Positions 1 to 6,564 of a stretch of DNA of 30,985 bases are shown here, one piece after another. The notes below the pieces were generated by a model. It was not told where the DNA came from. It made no database searches and saw only the letters and a program-made list of their open reading frames with translations. The stretch lies in the NCBI GenBank assembly GCA_002314755.1, contig DCHC01000042.1:22874-53858 (forward strand). Direction: 5' to 3'. Every line of letters begins with the position of its first letter. The first letter of the stretch is position 1. This DNA comes from Faecalibacterium sp. UBA1762 (lineage in GTDB: Bacteria > Bacillota > Clostridia > Oscillospirales > Ruminococcaceae). A program made the translations under genes and the position numbers.

Positions 1-543
1 ACCTATCAGGGTGTGATGTATTCCTCCAGCTTTGGGGTTACCTTGATCGCCATGACGATGATCACATCTCAGGTGATATTGGCTGTGACCAGCAATGTGG
101 TGCTATCCTTAGGTATGGTGGGTGCTTTGTCCATTGTCCGGTTCCGTACCGCAATCAAGGAACCGTTGGATATCGCGTTTCTGTTCTGGTCCATTGCAGC
201 CGGTATCATTTTGGCAGCGGGGATGATTCCTCTGGCGGTTATCGGCAGTGTGCTGATCGGGCTGGTTCTGGTTCTCTTTGTCAATCGGAAAGCACACAAG
301 AATCCGTATATGACGGTTTTGTCCTGTGTGGATTCCAAGGCAGAGGCTCAGGCACTGGCGCTACTGCGTCAAAAAACGGAAAAGCTGGTCATCAAATCCA
401 AATCCGTTCAAAGCGGCCTGATTGAGCTGAATGTTGAGGTACGTTTACGGGATGACAGCACGGATTTCGTCAATCAGCTTTCCGGTATAGAAGGGGTTAA
501 CAGTGCCGTGCTGGTCAGCTATAACGGCGAGTATATGGGGTAA
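1..543 (+). CDS. DUF4956 domain membrane protein (5' end outside window)
   Basis: The reading frame is open from base 1, so the gene starts upstream of the window and its first part is missing. The visible 180 residues begin just before the conserved segment rich in small and hydrophobic residues (SLGMVGALSIVRFRTAIKEP then AFLFWSIAAG), which is the hallmark of the DUF4956 family. Two to three transmembrane helices are visible (about residues 15-40 and 60-95), followed by a soluble C-terminal alpha/beta domain of about 80 residues. The biochemical role is unknown. In Clostridia these genes commonly sit beside CotH-like kinases, VTC-type polyphosphate polymerase domain proteins and Cthe_2159 beta-helix proteins, and the next gene here fits that pattern. 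The 13-bp gap to that gene indicates co-transcription. Family assignment is from recognised motifs; function is not claimed. Confidence 0.85.
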   Translation, partial: TYQGVMYSSSFGVTLIAMTMITSQVILAVTSNVVLSLGMVGALSIVRFRTAIKEPLDIAFLFWSIAAGIILAAGMIPLAVIGSVLIGLVLVLFVNRKAHKNPYMTVLSCVDSKAEAQALALLRQKTEKLVIKSKSVQSGLIELNVEVRLRDDSTDFVNQLSGIEGVNSAVLVSYNGEYMG

Positions 544-556
544 GGAGTAACTGTTT

Positions 557-2530
557 ATGTCCACAAGCAAGCAGATAGATAAAATATGTCTGGTTTGCCT
601 GGTCCTGCTGTTAGGTATTACCGTGTGGTTCTGTTGTGGAAAAAAGCTGGGAATTACTGTCATTCCAACCGAGAAGGATCAGGCGGCTGCCGGTTTTTTT
701 ACGCAGAATGACTTAAATTCAGCCTGGGATACCGCCAATGCAACGGTGATTACGCTGGAAGGGGACAACGCCCGAATATCCGGTAACGGGGCCTATTTCA
801 GCGACGGCACGGTTCACATCATCTACGCGGGGAAATATCTGCTCAGCGGCAGTCTGGACGGCCGGATTAAGATAGACGCGGATGGAGACGATAAGATCTG
901 GCTGATGTTTGACGGGGTTCAAATCACCGCGGATGTCGCCCCGTTGGAGATTGCGCAGGCGGACAAGGTGTTTTTGACCCTGAAGGAGGGCAGCAGCAAT
1001 TCCCTGACCGTCACCGGAGAGGACGACACGCTGGACGGAGCCGTCTACTCCCGGGACGACCTGACAGTCAACGGGTCCGGGACCCTGACAGTAACGGCGG
1101 AAAAGCAGCACGGTATCGTCTGTAATGACAGCCTGGTATTTACCGGGGGGCAGATTTCCGTAACGGCCAAAGAGGACGCCGTACACGCCCACGACAGCAT
1201 CAGCATCTGTTCGGCAGACCTGACCCTTTCGGCGGGGGATGACGCTCTGCACGCAGGAAACGACGCGCAGGACAGCGTTTTCTATATGGAATCCGGGACG
1301 GTTACGGTCACGGCCTGCTACGAAGGTATTGAGGCAAATGATATTATGGTGGCAGGGGGCAGCATTGCTGTGGTTTGCCGCGATGACGGCATAAACGCCT
1401 GCGGAGGCAGCACGGCTGCCGTGCATATTACCGGGGGAGAGATTTCTATCTTAAACGGCACTGGACAAGATGCCGACGGTATTGATTCCAACGGCAGCAT
1501 CACCGTTTCCGGGGGCAGTGTGTATATCAGCCTGAACGGTACCGGTACCAATAATGCGTTGGATTATGGCAGTGAAAACGGCGGAGCGTGTGTGATAGAT
1601 GGCGGTACGGTGGTGGCCTGCGGCAGCAGCCAGATGGCCGAAGCCCCCAGTGCCGCAAGCGTGCAGGGCGTGGTATATCAAACCGTCTCCGCTGCGGCGG
1701 GGGATACCGTTACCTTGACCGACAGCACCGGTAGTACACTGATCTCTTATCAGCTGCCCTACGCCTGCAGTCTGGTGACCTTAAGTGCGCCCGGTTTGGC
1801 GGTAGGTGACAGTGTTACCCTGACCGTGGGGCAGCAGACTACGGAGTTGACAGTGGATAACAGCTTTGAAACCAACGGCTTTGACAGCTTTAGTGGTTTT
1901 GGCGGTTTCGGCGGCAAGGGCAGATTTATCCCCGGTGAAAGAACCGACGGCGGGGCTACCGGCGACCCGGCTGAGACGGAAAACAGCACCCCGCCGGAGC
2001 AGCAAGAGATAAGCCCGGACGGGCAGATGAATGCGCAGATACCGGAAATTCCGGAAGGGCAATTGCCGGAAAATCGGTCACAGGGGCAGCTGCCCCTGAT
2101 GCCGCAAGAGGGCGAAATGCCATCTGAGGACGGGCAAATGCCGGAAATACCGGAAGGCATGACAACAGGGAATGCGCCGGAAGGAGACGCCTTTGACGGA
2201 GAGACACCGGAATTGTCGGAAGGAGACACCTTTGAGGGAGAGCCTCCGGAGCTTCCGGAGGGTATGACGGTGGATCAATTGCCTGCGGAGTTGCCGCAAA
2301 ACGGCTTTGATGGGGAAATGCCGGATTCTTTCGGTCCGGGTCAGAACCGCGCAGGAGATTTTAACAATCCCTTTGAAAACAGCGTAACCGGTTCCCTTGA
2401 CGGGGAGCAGGAACAGGTGGAGAAAACCACGGAGCAGAGCAGTATAGATTGGGGAAAAACAGCGAGCTGGCTGGCGGTCTCTGTGGCGATCCTTGCAGTG
2501 GGTCTGATTCTTGTGATAAAGAAAAAGTGA
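557..2530 (+). CDS. Secreted Cthe_2159-type carbohydrate-binding beta-helix protein with C-terminal membrane anchor
   Basis: This 657-residue protein starts with an uncleaved-looking signal anchor (about residues 10-27). A parallel beta-helix domain of about residues 50-430 follows, with repeated aspartate-rich turns such as DDTLDGAVYSRDDLTVNGSG and GDDALHAGND. This is the pattern of the Cthe_2159/DUF4353 family, whose founder binds acidic polysaccharide with calcium. Residues about 440-625 are low-complexity and rich in Pro, Glu and Gly (repeats of the type MPEIPEG). They are followed by one transmembrane helix (about 636-653) and a KKK tail, so the protein is probably anchored in the membrane with its helix outside the cell. 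The start has a GGAG 10 bases upstream. It is co-directional with the DUF4956 gene and is followed by a terminator. Ligand and role are inferred only from the family. Confidence 0.82.
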   Translation: MSTSKQIDKICLVCLVLLLGITVWFCCGKKLGITVIPTEKDQAAAGFFTQNDLNSAWDTANATVITLEGDNARISGNGAYFSDGTVHIIYAGKYLLSGSLDGRIKIDADGDDKIWLMFDGVQITADVAPLEIAQADKVFLTLKEGSSNSLTVTGEDDTLDGAVYSRDDLTVNGSGTLTVTAEKQHGIVCNDSLVFTGGQISVTAKEDAVHAHDSISICSADLTLSAGDDALHAGNDAQDSVFYMESGTVTVTACYEGIEANDIMVAGGSIAVVCRDDGINACGGSTAAVHITGGEISILNGTGQDADGIDSNGSITVSGGSVYISLNGTGTNNALDYGSENGGACVIDGGTVVACGSSQMAEAPSAASVQGVVYQTVSAAAGDTVTLTDSTGSTLISYQLPYACSLVTLSAPGLAVGDSVTLTVGQQTTELTVDNSFETNGFDSFSGFGGFGGKGRFIPGERTDGGATGDPAETENSTPPEQQEISPDGQMNAQIPEIPEGQLPENRSQGQLPLMPQEGEMPSEDGQMPEIPEGMTTGNAPEGDAFDGETPELSEGDTFEGEPPELPEGMTVDQLPAELPQNGFDGEMPDSFGPGQNRAGDFNNPFENSVTGSLDGEQEQVEKTTEQSSIDWGKTASWLAVSVAILAVGLILVIKKK

Positions 2531-2542
2531 GAACACCGTTTT

Positions 2543-2585
2543 CAGCGCCGTGCCGGTAAAAAAAGGCACGGTGCTGTTTTTTCTT
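2543..2585 (+). terminator. Rho-independent terminator after the beta-helix gene
   Basis: A 12-bp stem (2543-2554 with 2565-2576, one G-T pair) with an A-rich 10-base loop is followed by six T and a T-rich stretch. It closes the DUF4956/beta-helix operon. Confidence 0.85.
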
Positions 2586-2611
2586 TCCGGCAGAATCGTT
2601 TTACCTGCGTT

Positions 2612-2643
2612 CAGATATTCCGCCTTATGCGGAATGTGATCTG
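2612..2643. promoter_or_regulatory. Interrupted inverted repeat upstream of the sugar-nucleotide operon
   Basis: ATTCCGC-CTTAT-GCGGAAT (2617-2635) is flanked by CAGAT on the left and ATCTG on the right, giving a longer imperfect dyad. It ends about 50 bases upstream of the -10 box of the next operon and has no T-tract. It could be an operator or merely the tail of the previous transcript. Confidence 0.35.
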
Positions 2644-2670
2644 ACCGGATGAAATAATTCTCGCAGGCGG

Positions 2671-2699
2671 TAGATTTATGCGCAGAATTATTGTATAAT
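2671..2699 (+). promoter_or_regulatory. Promoter of the mannose-1-phosphate guanylyltransferase operon
   Basis: A perfect TATAAT lies at 2694-2699, about 50 bases before the start codon. The -35 region at 17-bp spacing (TAGATT, 2671-2676) is weak, so the call rests on the -10 box and its position. Confidence 0.55.
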
Positions 2700-2748
2700 A
2701 TTCAAGATCAAAGACACTCGACAGCTTTATAACCAAGGAGGTATAGGC

Positions 2749-4032
2749 ATGAATCTGGTTTTGCTTTCCGGTGGGTCCGGCAGGCGGCTGTGGCCGCTTT
2801 CCAACGATGTGCGAAGCAAACAGTTTTTGCCCTTGTTGCAAAAGGAAAACGGGGAATACGAATCCATGGTGCAGCGGATCTTCCGGCAGATGAAGCAGGC
2901 AAATCCGGAGGTTACGGTAACGGTTGCCACCGGTAAAACCCAGGTGCCTGCCATCGTGAACCAGCTGGGGGAGGATGTGGGTATTTGTATTGAACCCTGT
3001 CGGAGGGATACTTTTCCGGCCATTGTGCTGGCGGTGAGCTATCTGTCGGATGTCCGGCATATCGACCCGGCACAGGCTGTGGTGGTCTGCCCGGTGGACC
3101 CTTATGTGGATGCAAGCTACTTTACGGCACTGCAGTCGATGGCAGAGCTTGCCGAAAGCGGTGCTGCCAACCTGGTGCTGATGGGCATTGCGCCTACCTA
3201 TCCGGCGGAGAAGTTCGGCTATATCATCCCCGAGGACGGTAAAGAGGTTTCCCGTGTGGTCGCTTTTAAAGAAAAACCCACTGCTGCGGTGGCAGAGCAA
3301 TACATTGCCAGGGGTGCGCTGTGGAACGGCGGCGTTTTCGCATTCCGTTTGGGGTATCTGCTGCAAAAAGCCCATGAGCTGATCGATTTTACCGATTATG
3401 CCGATCTTCTGGCAAAGTATGAAAGCCTGAACAAGATCTCGTTTGACTATGCGGTTGTGGAAAAAGAACCGGATATTGCCGTGCAGCGGTATGTGGGCGC
3501 GTGGGAGGATCTGGGCACCTGGAACGCTTTGGCGGATAAAATGGGCAGTGCTGTGTTCGGTAAAGGGATGATCCATGAAAGCTGCCGGGACGTGAATATT
3601 ATCAATGAGCTGGATGTTCCGGTGCTTGCAATGGGACTGCAGCATACGGTGATCGCCGCCAGTCCGGAGGGCATTCTGGTTTCCGATAAAGAAAAAAGCG
3701 CCGAAATCAAACCAATTGTGGACGCATTTGATCCGCAGATCCTTTCCGCAGATACGCTTTGGGGCTGCTATCGGGTACTCGATCAGACCGGGGAAACGCA
3801 GACCCGTAAGCTGACGGTCTATCCGGGCCGCAGTTTTGAAGCCTGCGGTGGGGAAAGCGGCGGAATATGGGTCGTGCTTTCCGGCAGCGGCAGTACGGTC
3901 GATGACGGAAAAGAGAAGTCGATTCGACTCGGTGAGGTCGTGCGGCTGCGGGCAGGGGAGAAAAAGGTGATTCTTGCGCAGACCCGACTGCAGCTGATGG
4001 AGCACCGTTTGGGCGAAAATGATGCAGAATAA
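2749..4032 (+). CDS. Mannose-1-phosphate guanylyltransferase (ManC-like) with degenerate cupin tail
   Basis: The enzyme would convert mannose-1-phosphate and GTP to GDP-mannose, the donor for mannosylated surface glycans. The N-terminus carries the nucleotidyltransferase signature LSGGSGRRLWPLS followed by SKQFLPL. CPVDPYVD (about residues 109-116), EKFGYI, the FKEKP motif (about 170-174) and WNGGVFAF are also visible, all typical of GDP-mannose pyrophosphorylases. Residues about 340-420 look like the cupin of type II phosphomannose isomerase/ManC enzymes (WGCYRVL, RKLTVYPG). However, the usual metal-binding His-rich loop is replaced by a Cys/Gly/Glu stretch (ACGGESGGIW), so isomerase activity is unlikely. 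The start is fixed by AAGGAGG 8 bases upstream. The phosphohexomutase lies 21 bases downstream and would supply the substrate, so the pair forms an operon. Confidence 0.88.
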   Translation: MNLVLLSGGSGRRLWPLSNDVRSKQFLPLLQKENGEYESMVQRIFRQMKQANPEVTVTVATGKTQVPAIVNQLGEDVGICIEPCRRDTFPAIVLAVSYLSDVRHIDPAQAVVVCPVDPYVDASYFTALQSMAELAESGAANLVLMGIAPTYPAEKFGYIIPEDGKEVSRVVAFKEKPTAAVAEQYIARGALWNGGVFAFRLGYLLQKAHELIDFTDYADLLAKYESLNKISFDYAVVEKEPDIAVQRYVGAWEDLGTWNALADKMGSAVFGKGMIHESCRDVNIINELDVPVLAMGLQHTVIAASPEGILVSDKEKSAEIKPIVDAFDPQILSADTLWGCYRVLDQTGETQTRKLTVYPGRSFEACGGESGGIWVVLSGSGSTVDDGKEKSIRLGEVVRLRAGEKKVILAQTRLQLMEHRLGENDAE

Positions 4033-4053
4033 AAGAGAGGAAAATTCTATCAT

Positions 4054-5754
4054 ATGACAGGACAGGCAGAATATCATCGCTGGTGCGAAAAAGCCACCCT
4101 GGACGGGCTACAGCAGCTGCTGCGGCAGATGGACGACAGTGAAAAACAAGACGCCTTTTATCGGGATCTGGCTTTCGGTACCGGCGGTTTGCGTGGTGTG
4201 ATCGGTGCCGGTACCAACCGGATGAACGTCTACACGGTGGCGAAGGCGACCCAGGGCCTTGCAAACTATCTGTTGGGGAAAAATACAAGTCCCTGCGTAG
4301 TGATCGGTTACGACAGCCGACTCAAATCGGATCTGTTTGCCCGCACCGCGGCAGGCGTTTTTGCAGCCAGCGGGGTGCAGGTTCGTTTTTGGCCAACGCT
4401 AAACCCGGTATCCACCGTATCCTTTGGGGTGCGGCAGCTGCAAGCGGACGCCGGCGTCATGATCACCGCCAGTCATAACCCCTCTAAATACAACGGCTAC
4501 AAGGTGTACGGCGCTGACGGGTGTCAGATTACCACCAAAGCGGCGGATGATATTCTGTCTGAGATAGAAAAGATAGATATCTTTGCGGATATCCGATGGA
4601 TGGAATGGGATGAAGCCCGAAAGACCGGCGCAGTACAGCTGATTGATGGCGCCGTCATGGACGCTTTTTTGCAGCAGGTCAAAGCGCAATCCGTTTTGTA
4701 CGGTGACGCCGCCGACCGGGCTTGTGCCATTGTCTATAGCCCCTTAAACGGCACCGGTCTGGTACCGGTGACCCGCATTTTACGGGAATCCGGTTTTGCC
4801 AATGTCACGGTGGTGGAGGCGCAGCGGCTGCCGGACGGCAATTTTCCCACCTGCCCATACCCCAACCCCGAAATTCGTCAGGCAATGGAGTTGGGCATCG
4901 CCACCGCCCGACAGACCGGGGCGGATCTTCTGCTTGCTACCGATCCGGACTGTGATAGGGTGGGCATTGCCCTGCGGGAGGAGGATGGGGAATACCGGCT
5001 GCTGACCGGCAATGAAACCGGTATGCTGCTGCTGGATTATCTCTGCAGCCAGCGGCAGCGTCACGGCACCCTGCCTGCTGACCCGGTGCTGGTTAAAACA
5101 GTGGTCACGGTCGATATGGCGGAAAAAATAGCGGCGCATTACGGCCTTTCCACAATTAACGTATTGACCGGTTTTAAATTTATCGGCGAGAAGATCGGTC
5201 AGCTGGAGGCTGCCGGAGAAGCGGACCGGTATGTCTTCGGGTTTGAAGAATCCTACGGCTATCTTTCCGGCGGTTATGTGCGGGATAAGGATGGCGTAGG
5301 TGCGGCGTTCCTGATTTGTGAGATGTTTGCCTTTTATCGGGCGCAGGGGGTCAGTCTTGTGCAAAAGCTGGCACAGCTGTACCAAAGCTACGGCAGTTGT
5401 ATCAACACCCTGCACTCTTACGCGTTTGAAGGGGCTGCCGGGTTTACCAAAATGCAGCAGCTGATGGCGCTTTTGCGTGCCCGCGCCGTGGCGGGCGGTA
5501 AGCTTGCCGGACACGGGATCATGACCGTGACCGACTATGCCCCCGGTATTGAGGGGCTGCCGCCGTCTGATGTGCTGAAGATCCGGTTTGCCGATGACTG
5601 CTCTATGGTAGTGCGTCCCAGCGGCACCGAGCCCAAGCTGAAGCTATATCTTTCTGCTGTCCGCGCAAGCAGAGAGGATGCCGCAGCGATAAACACGGCG
5701 CTGAAAGCCGGTTTTGAGGCATTGGATGCGGCTTTGCCTGCCGCTGCCATCTGA
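4054..5754 (+). CDS. Phospho-sugar mutase (phosphoglucomutase/phosphomannomutase, alpha-D-phosphohexomutase family)
   Basis: This enzyme interconverts hexose 6-phosphate and hexose 1-phosphate in the cytoplasm. Its 566 residues match the long PgcA-like bacterial class. The phosphoserine loop TASHNPSKYNGYK places the catalytic serine at residue 140. The magnesium loop DPDCDR has Asp297, Asp299 and Asp301. The sugar-specificity loop is FEESYGYL and the phosphate-binding loop is RPSGTEPKLKLYL near the C-terminus. All four active-site elements are intact. An AGAGGAAA ribosome site precedes the ATG. The partner upstream is a mannose-1-phosphate guanylyltransferase, so mannose phosphate is a likely substrate. 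Glucose and mannose specificity cannot be separated by eye. A terminator follows at 5796-5838. Confidence 0.93.
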   Translation: MTGQAEYHRWCEKATLDGLQQLLRQMDDSEKQDAFYRDLAFGTGGLRGVIGAGTNRMNVYTVAKATQGLANYLLGKNTSPCVVIGYDSRLKSDLFARTAAGVFAASGVQVRFWPTLNPVSTVSFGVRQLQADAGVMITASHNPSKYNGYKVYGADGCQITTKAADDILSEIEKIDIFADIRWMEWDEARKTGAVQLIDGAVMDAFLQQVKAQSVLYGDAADRACAIVYSPLNGTGLVPVTRILRESGFANVTVVEAQRLPDGNFPTCPYPNPEIRQAMELGIATARQTGADLLLATDPDCDRVGIALREEDGEYRLLTGNETGMLLLDYLCSQRQRHGTLPADPVLVKTVVTVDMAEKIAAHYGLSTINVLTGFKFIGEKIGQLEAAGEADRYVFGFEESYGYLSGGYVRDKDGVGAAFLICEMFAFYRAQGVSLVQKLAQLYQSYGSCINTLHSYAFEGAAGFTKMQQLMALLRARAVAGGKLAGHGIMTVTDYAPGIEGLPPSDVLKIRFADDCSMVVRPSGTEPKLKLYLSAVRASREDAAAINTALKAGFEALDAALPAAAI

Positions 5755-5795
5755 TATAAGGGGTGCCTTACAAAAAACAGAATACGGTATGCCTA

Positions 5796-5838
5796 CGGTG
5801 TGTCGCAGCGAAAATGCGGCACGCCGTTTTCGCTTTTT
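5796..5838 (+). terminator. Terminator of the sugar-nucleotide operon
   Basis: A 12-bp stem (5796-5807 with 5815-5826, two G-T pairs) with a 7-base loop is followed by TTTTCGCTTTTT, in the plus orientation after the mutase gene. Confidence 0.8.
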
Positions 5839-5840
5839 AG

Positions 5841-5880
5841 AAAACAAACACAGGCCGGGAAAACATGCTCCCGACCTGTG
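5841..5880 (-). terminator. Terminator of the small-peptide transcription unit
   Basis: Read on the minus strand, CACAGG and CGGGA pair with TCCCG and CCTGTG across one mismatch (5869-5880 with 5849-5860). The hairpin is followed by TTTGTTTT. It lies about 90 bases beyond the stop codon of the second small ORF. Confidence 0.8.
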
Positions 5881-5971
5881 AAGAATATCTGGTGTTTATG
5901 ATATTGTCCGACTATCTATTATTCATCGTTCCGCGCAGACGGTGCAGATAATATGCAACCCGCTGCTCAGC

Positions 5972-6031
5972 TCAGTCCTTTGGCGTATCCTCCCCATCGG
6001 TTTTGGGTGCAGCCTGTAGCTTGCGATTCAT
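5972..6031 (-). CDS. 19-residue peptide, copy 2 (MNRKLQAAPKTDGEDTPKD)
   Basis: This very short ORF has a perfect AGGAGG (6038-6043) six bases before its ATG. Its product is nearly a twin of the peptide encoded just upstream: same length, same spacing from the ribosome site, and 12 of 19 residues identical, including the shared block GEDTPK. DNA differences between the copies are largely synonymous or conservative where residues are kept (for example CGC/AGA, AAG/AAA, GCT/GCC, CCC/CCT), which is what selection on a protein would leave. The N-terminus is basic and the C-terminus acidic. There is no signal peptide, membrane segment or cysteine. No function is recognised. It is transcribed with copy 1 from the promoter at 6326-6354 and ends before a clear terminator. 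Confidence 0.62.
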   Translation of the reverse strand: MNRKLQAAPKTDGEDTPKD

Positions 6032-6093
6032 ACAAACCCTCCTTTTCCTTAGGTAAGGGGAACTGTCCGGGAAACTTCCCCGGCAAAGGCTGC

Positions 6094-6153
6094 TCAGCCC
6101 TTTGGCGTATCCTCCCCGCTATCCATAGGTTTGGCCTGCATTTTTCTTCTCAT
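6094..6153 (-). CDS. 19-residue peptide, copy 1 (MRRKMQAKPMDSGEDTPKG)
   Basis: This is the first of two paralogous mini-genes. AGGAGG lies at 6160-6165, six bases from the ATG, and a TGA follows codon 19. Shared with copy 2 are the pattern M-x-R-K-x-Q-A-x-P and the block GEDTPK. The last residue differs (Gly against Asp). The distance between the two start codons is 122 bases. The spacer carries a small CCGGG/CCCGG dyad (about 6067-6083). About 165 bases of leader separate it from the promoter, and the leader contains a decayed third copy of the GAGGATACGCC motif. No known toxin, leader-peptide or RiPP-precursor signature was recognised, so the role is unknown. Confidence 0.62.
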   Translation of the reverse strand: MRRKMQAKPMDSGEDTPKG

Positions 6154-6325
6154 ACAAAGCCTCCTGTTCTGCGAAAGGGTAATTGCCCGTCAAGGCCATC
6201 ACGATAGATAAATCAGTTCATTGGACTGCCCTCCGACCGAATGTTGTTTGGCTGGATCTGATCACCTGACCAGAGCCTGTTCACCTTTCCATCGGCGTAT
6301 CCTCTCTTTCCTTTGGTGCATCTAT

Positions 6326-6354
6326 AATATACCACAATAAATAAACATTGTAAA
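6326..6354 (-). promoter_or_regulatory. Promoter of the small-peptide unit
   Basis: On the minus strand, TTTACA (6349-6354) and TATATT (6326-6331) are separated by exactly 17 bases in an AT-rich block. Transcription would begin near 6319 and run through both small ORFs to the terminator at 5841-5880, a transcript of about 480 bases. Confidence 0.75.
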
Positions 6355-6469
6355 TAACTTTTGTAAAAAATTACAAAAACTTTTTCTTTTTTTAAAACAC
6401 CATTTTTAACGGGGGGAGAAGGCCTTTAGACAGGCAATAAAATAGGCCGGGGACGGTATCCTCTACCGT

Positions 6470-6509
6470 AAAAAAGGGGCTGCGCAAAGTGAAATTCGCG
6501 CAGCCCCTT
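6470..6509 (-). terminator. Terminator of the large surface-protein gene; copy 1 of a repeated hairpin
   Basis: A perfect 12-bp stem (6474-6485 with 6498-6509) with a 12-base loop is followed on the minus strand by a T-tract. A 32-base core (6476-6507) recurs with only two changes at 10447-10478. Confidence 0.85.
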
Positions 6510-6564
6510 AATGCGTCTGTTGTGGGTACTTTCCGTGTGGAATACCGTTATTCAGAAAGCGGGT

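Larger units (their letters stand above)
5755..6564. other. 810-bp convergent intergenic region holding a small-peptide transcription unit
   Basis: No gene of ordinary size lies between the mutase (plus) and the surface-protein gene (minus). Three terminators are present (5796-5838 plus, 5841-5880 minus, 6470-6509 minus). There is also a minus-strand promoter (6326-6354), two 19-codon ORFs (6094-6153 and 5972-6031), and an AT-rich block (about 6320-6410). A short dyad, ACGGTA/TACCGT, lies at 6454-6469. An 84-codon plus-strand frame across 5953-6207 has no ribosome site and is the antisense image of the small ORFs. Confidence 0.75.

Noticed and set aside
2040..2300. Sortase LPXTG-like motifs (LPENR, LPEGM) in the beta-helix protein
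   Set aside because: They lie inside the low-complexity spacer rather than just before the C-terminal membrane helix, and lack the LPXTG pattern.
6119..6199. 26-codon minus-strand ORF overlapping peptide copy 1
   Set aside because: It lacks a ribosome site and has no counterpart before copy 2, so it is not listed as a gene.
5953..6207. 84-codon plus-strand ORF in the mutase-surface protein intergenic region
   Set aside because: It has no ribosome site and is the antisense image of the two minus-strand mini-genes; its internal repetition (LAYPPHR, LWRILP) comes from their duplicated DNA.
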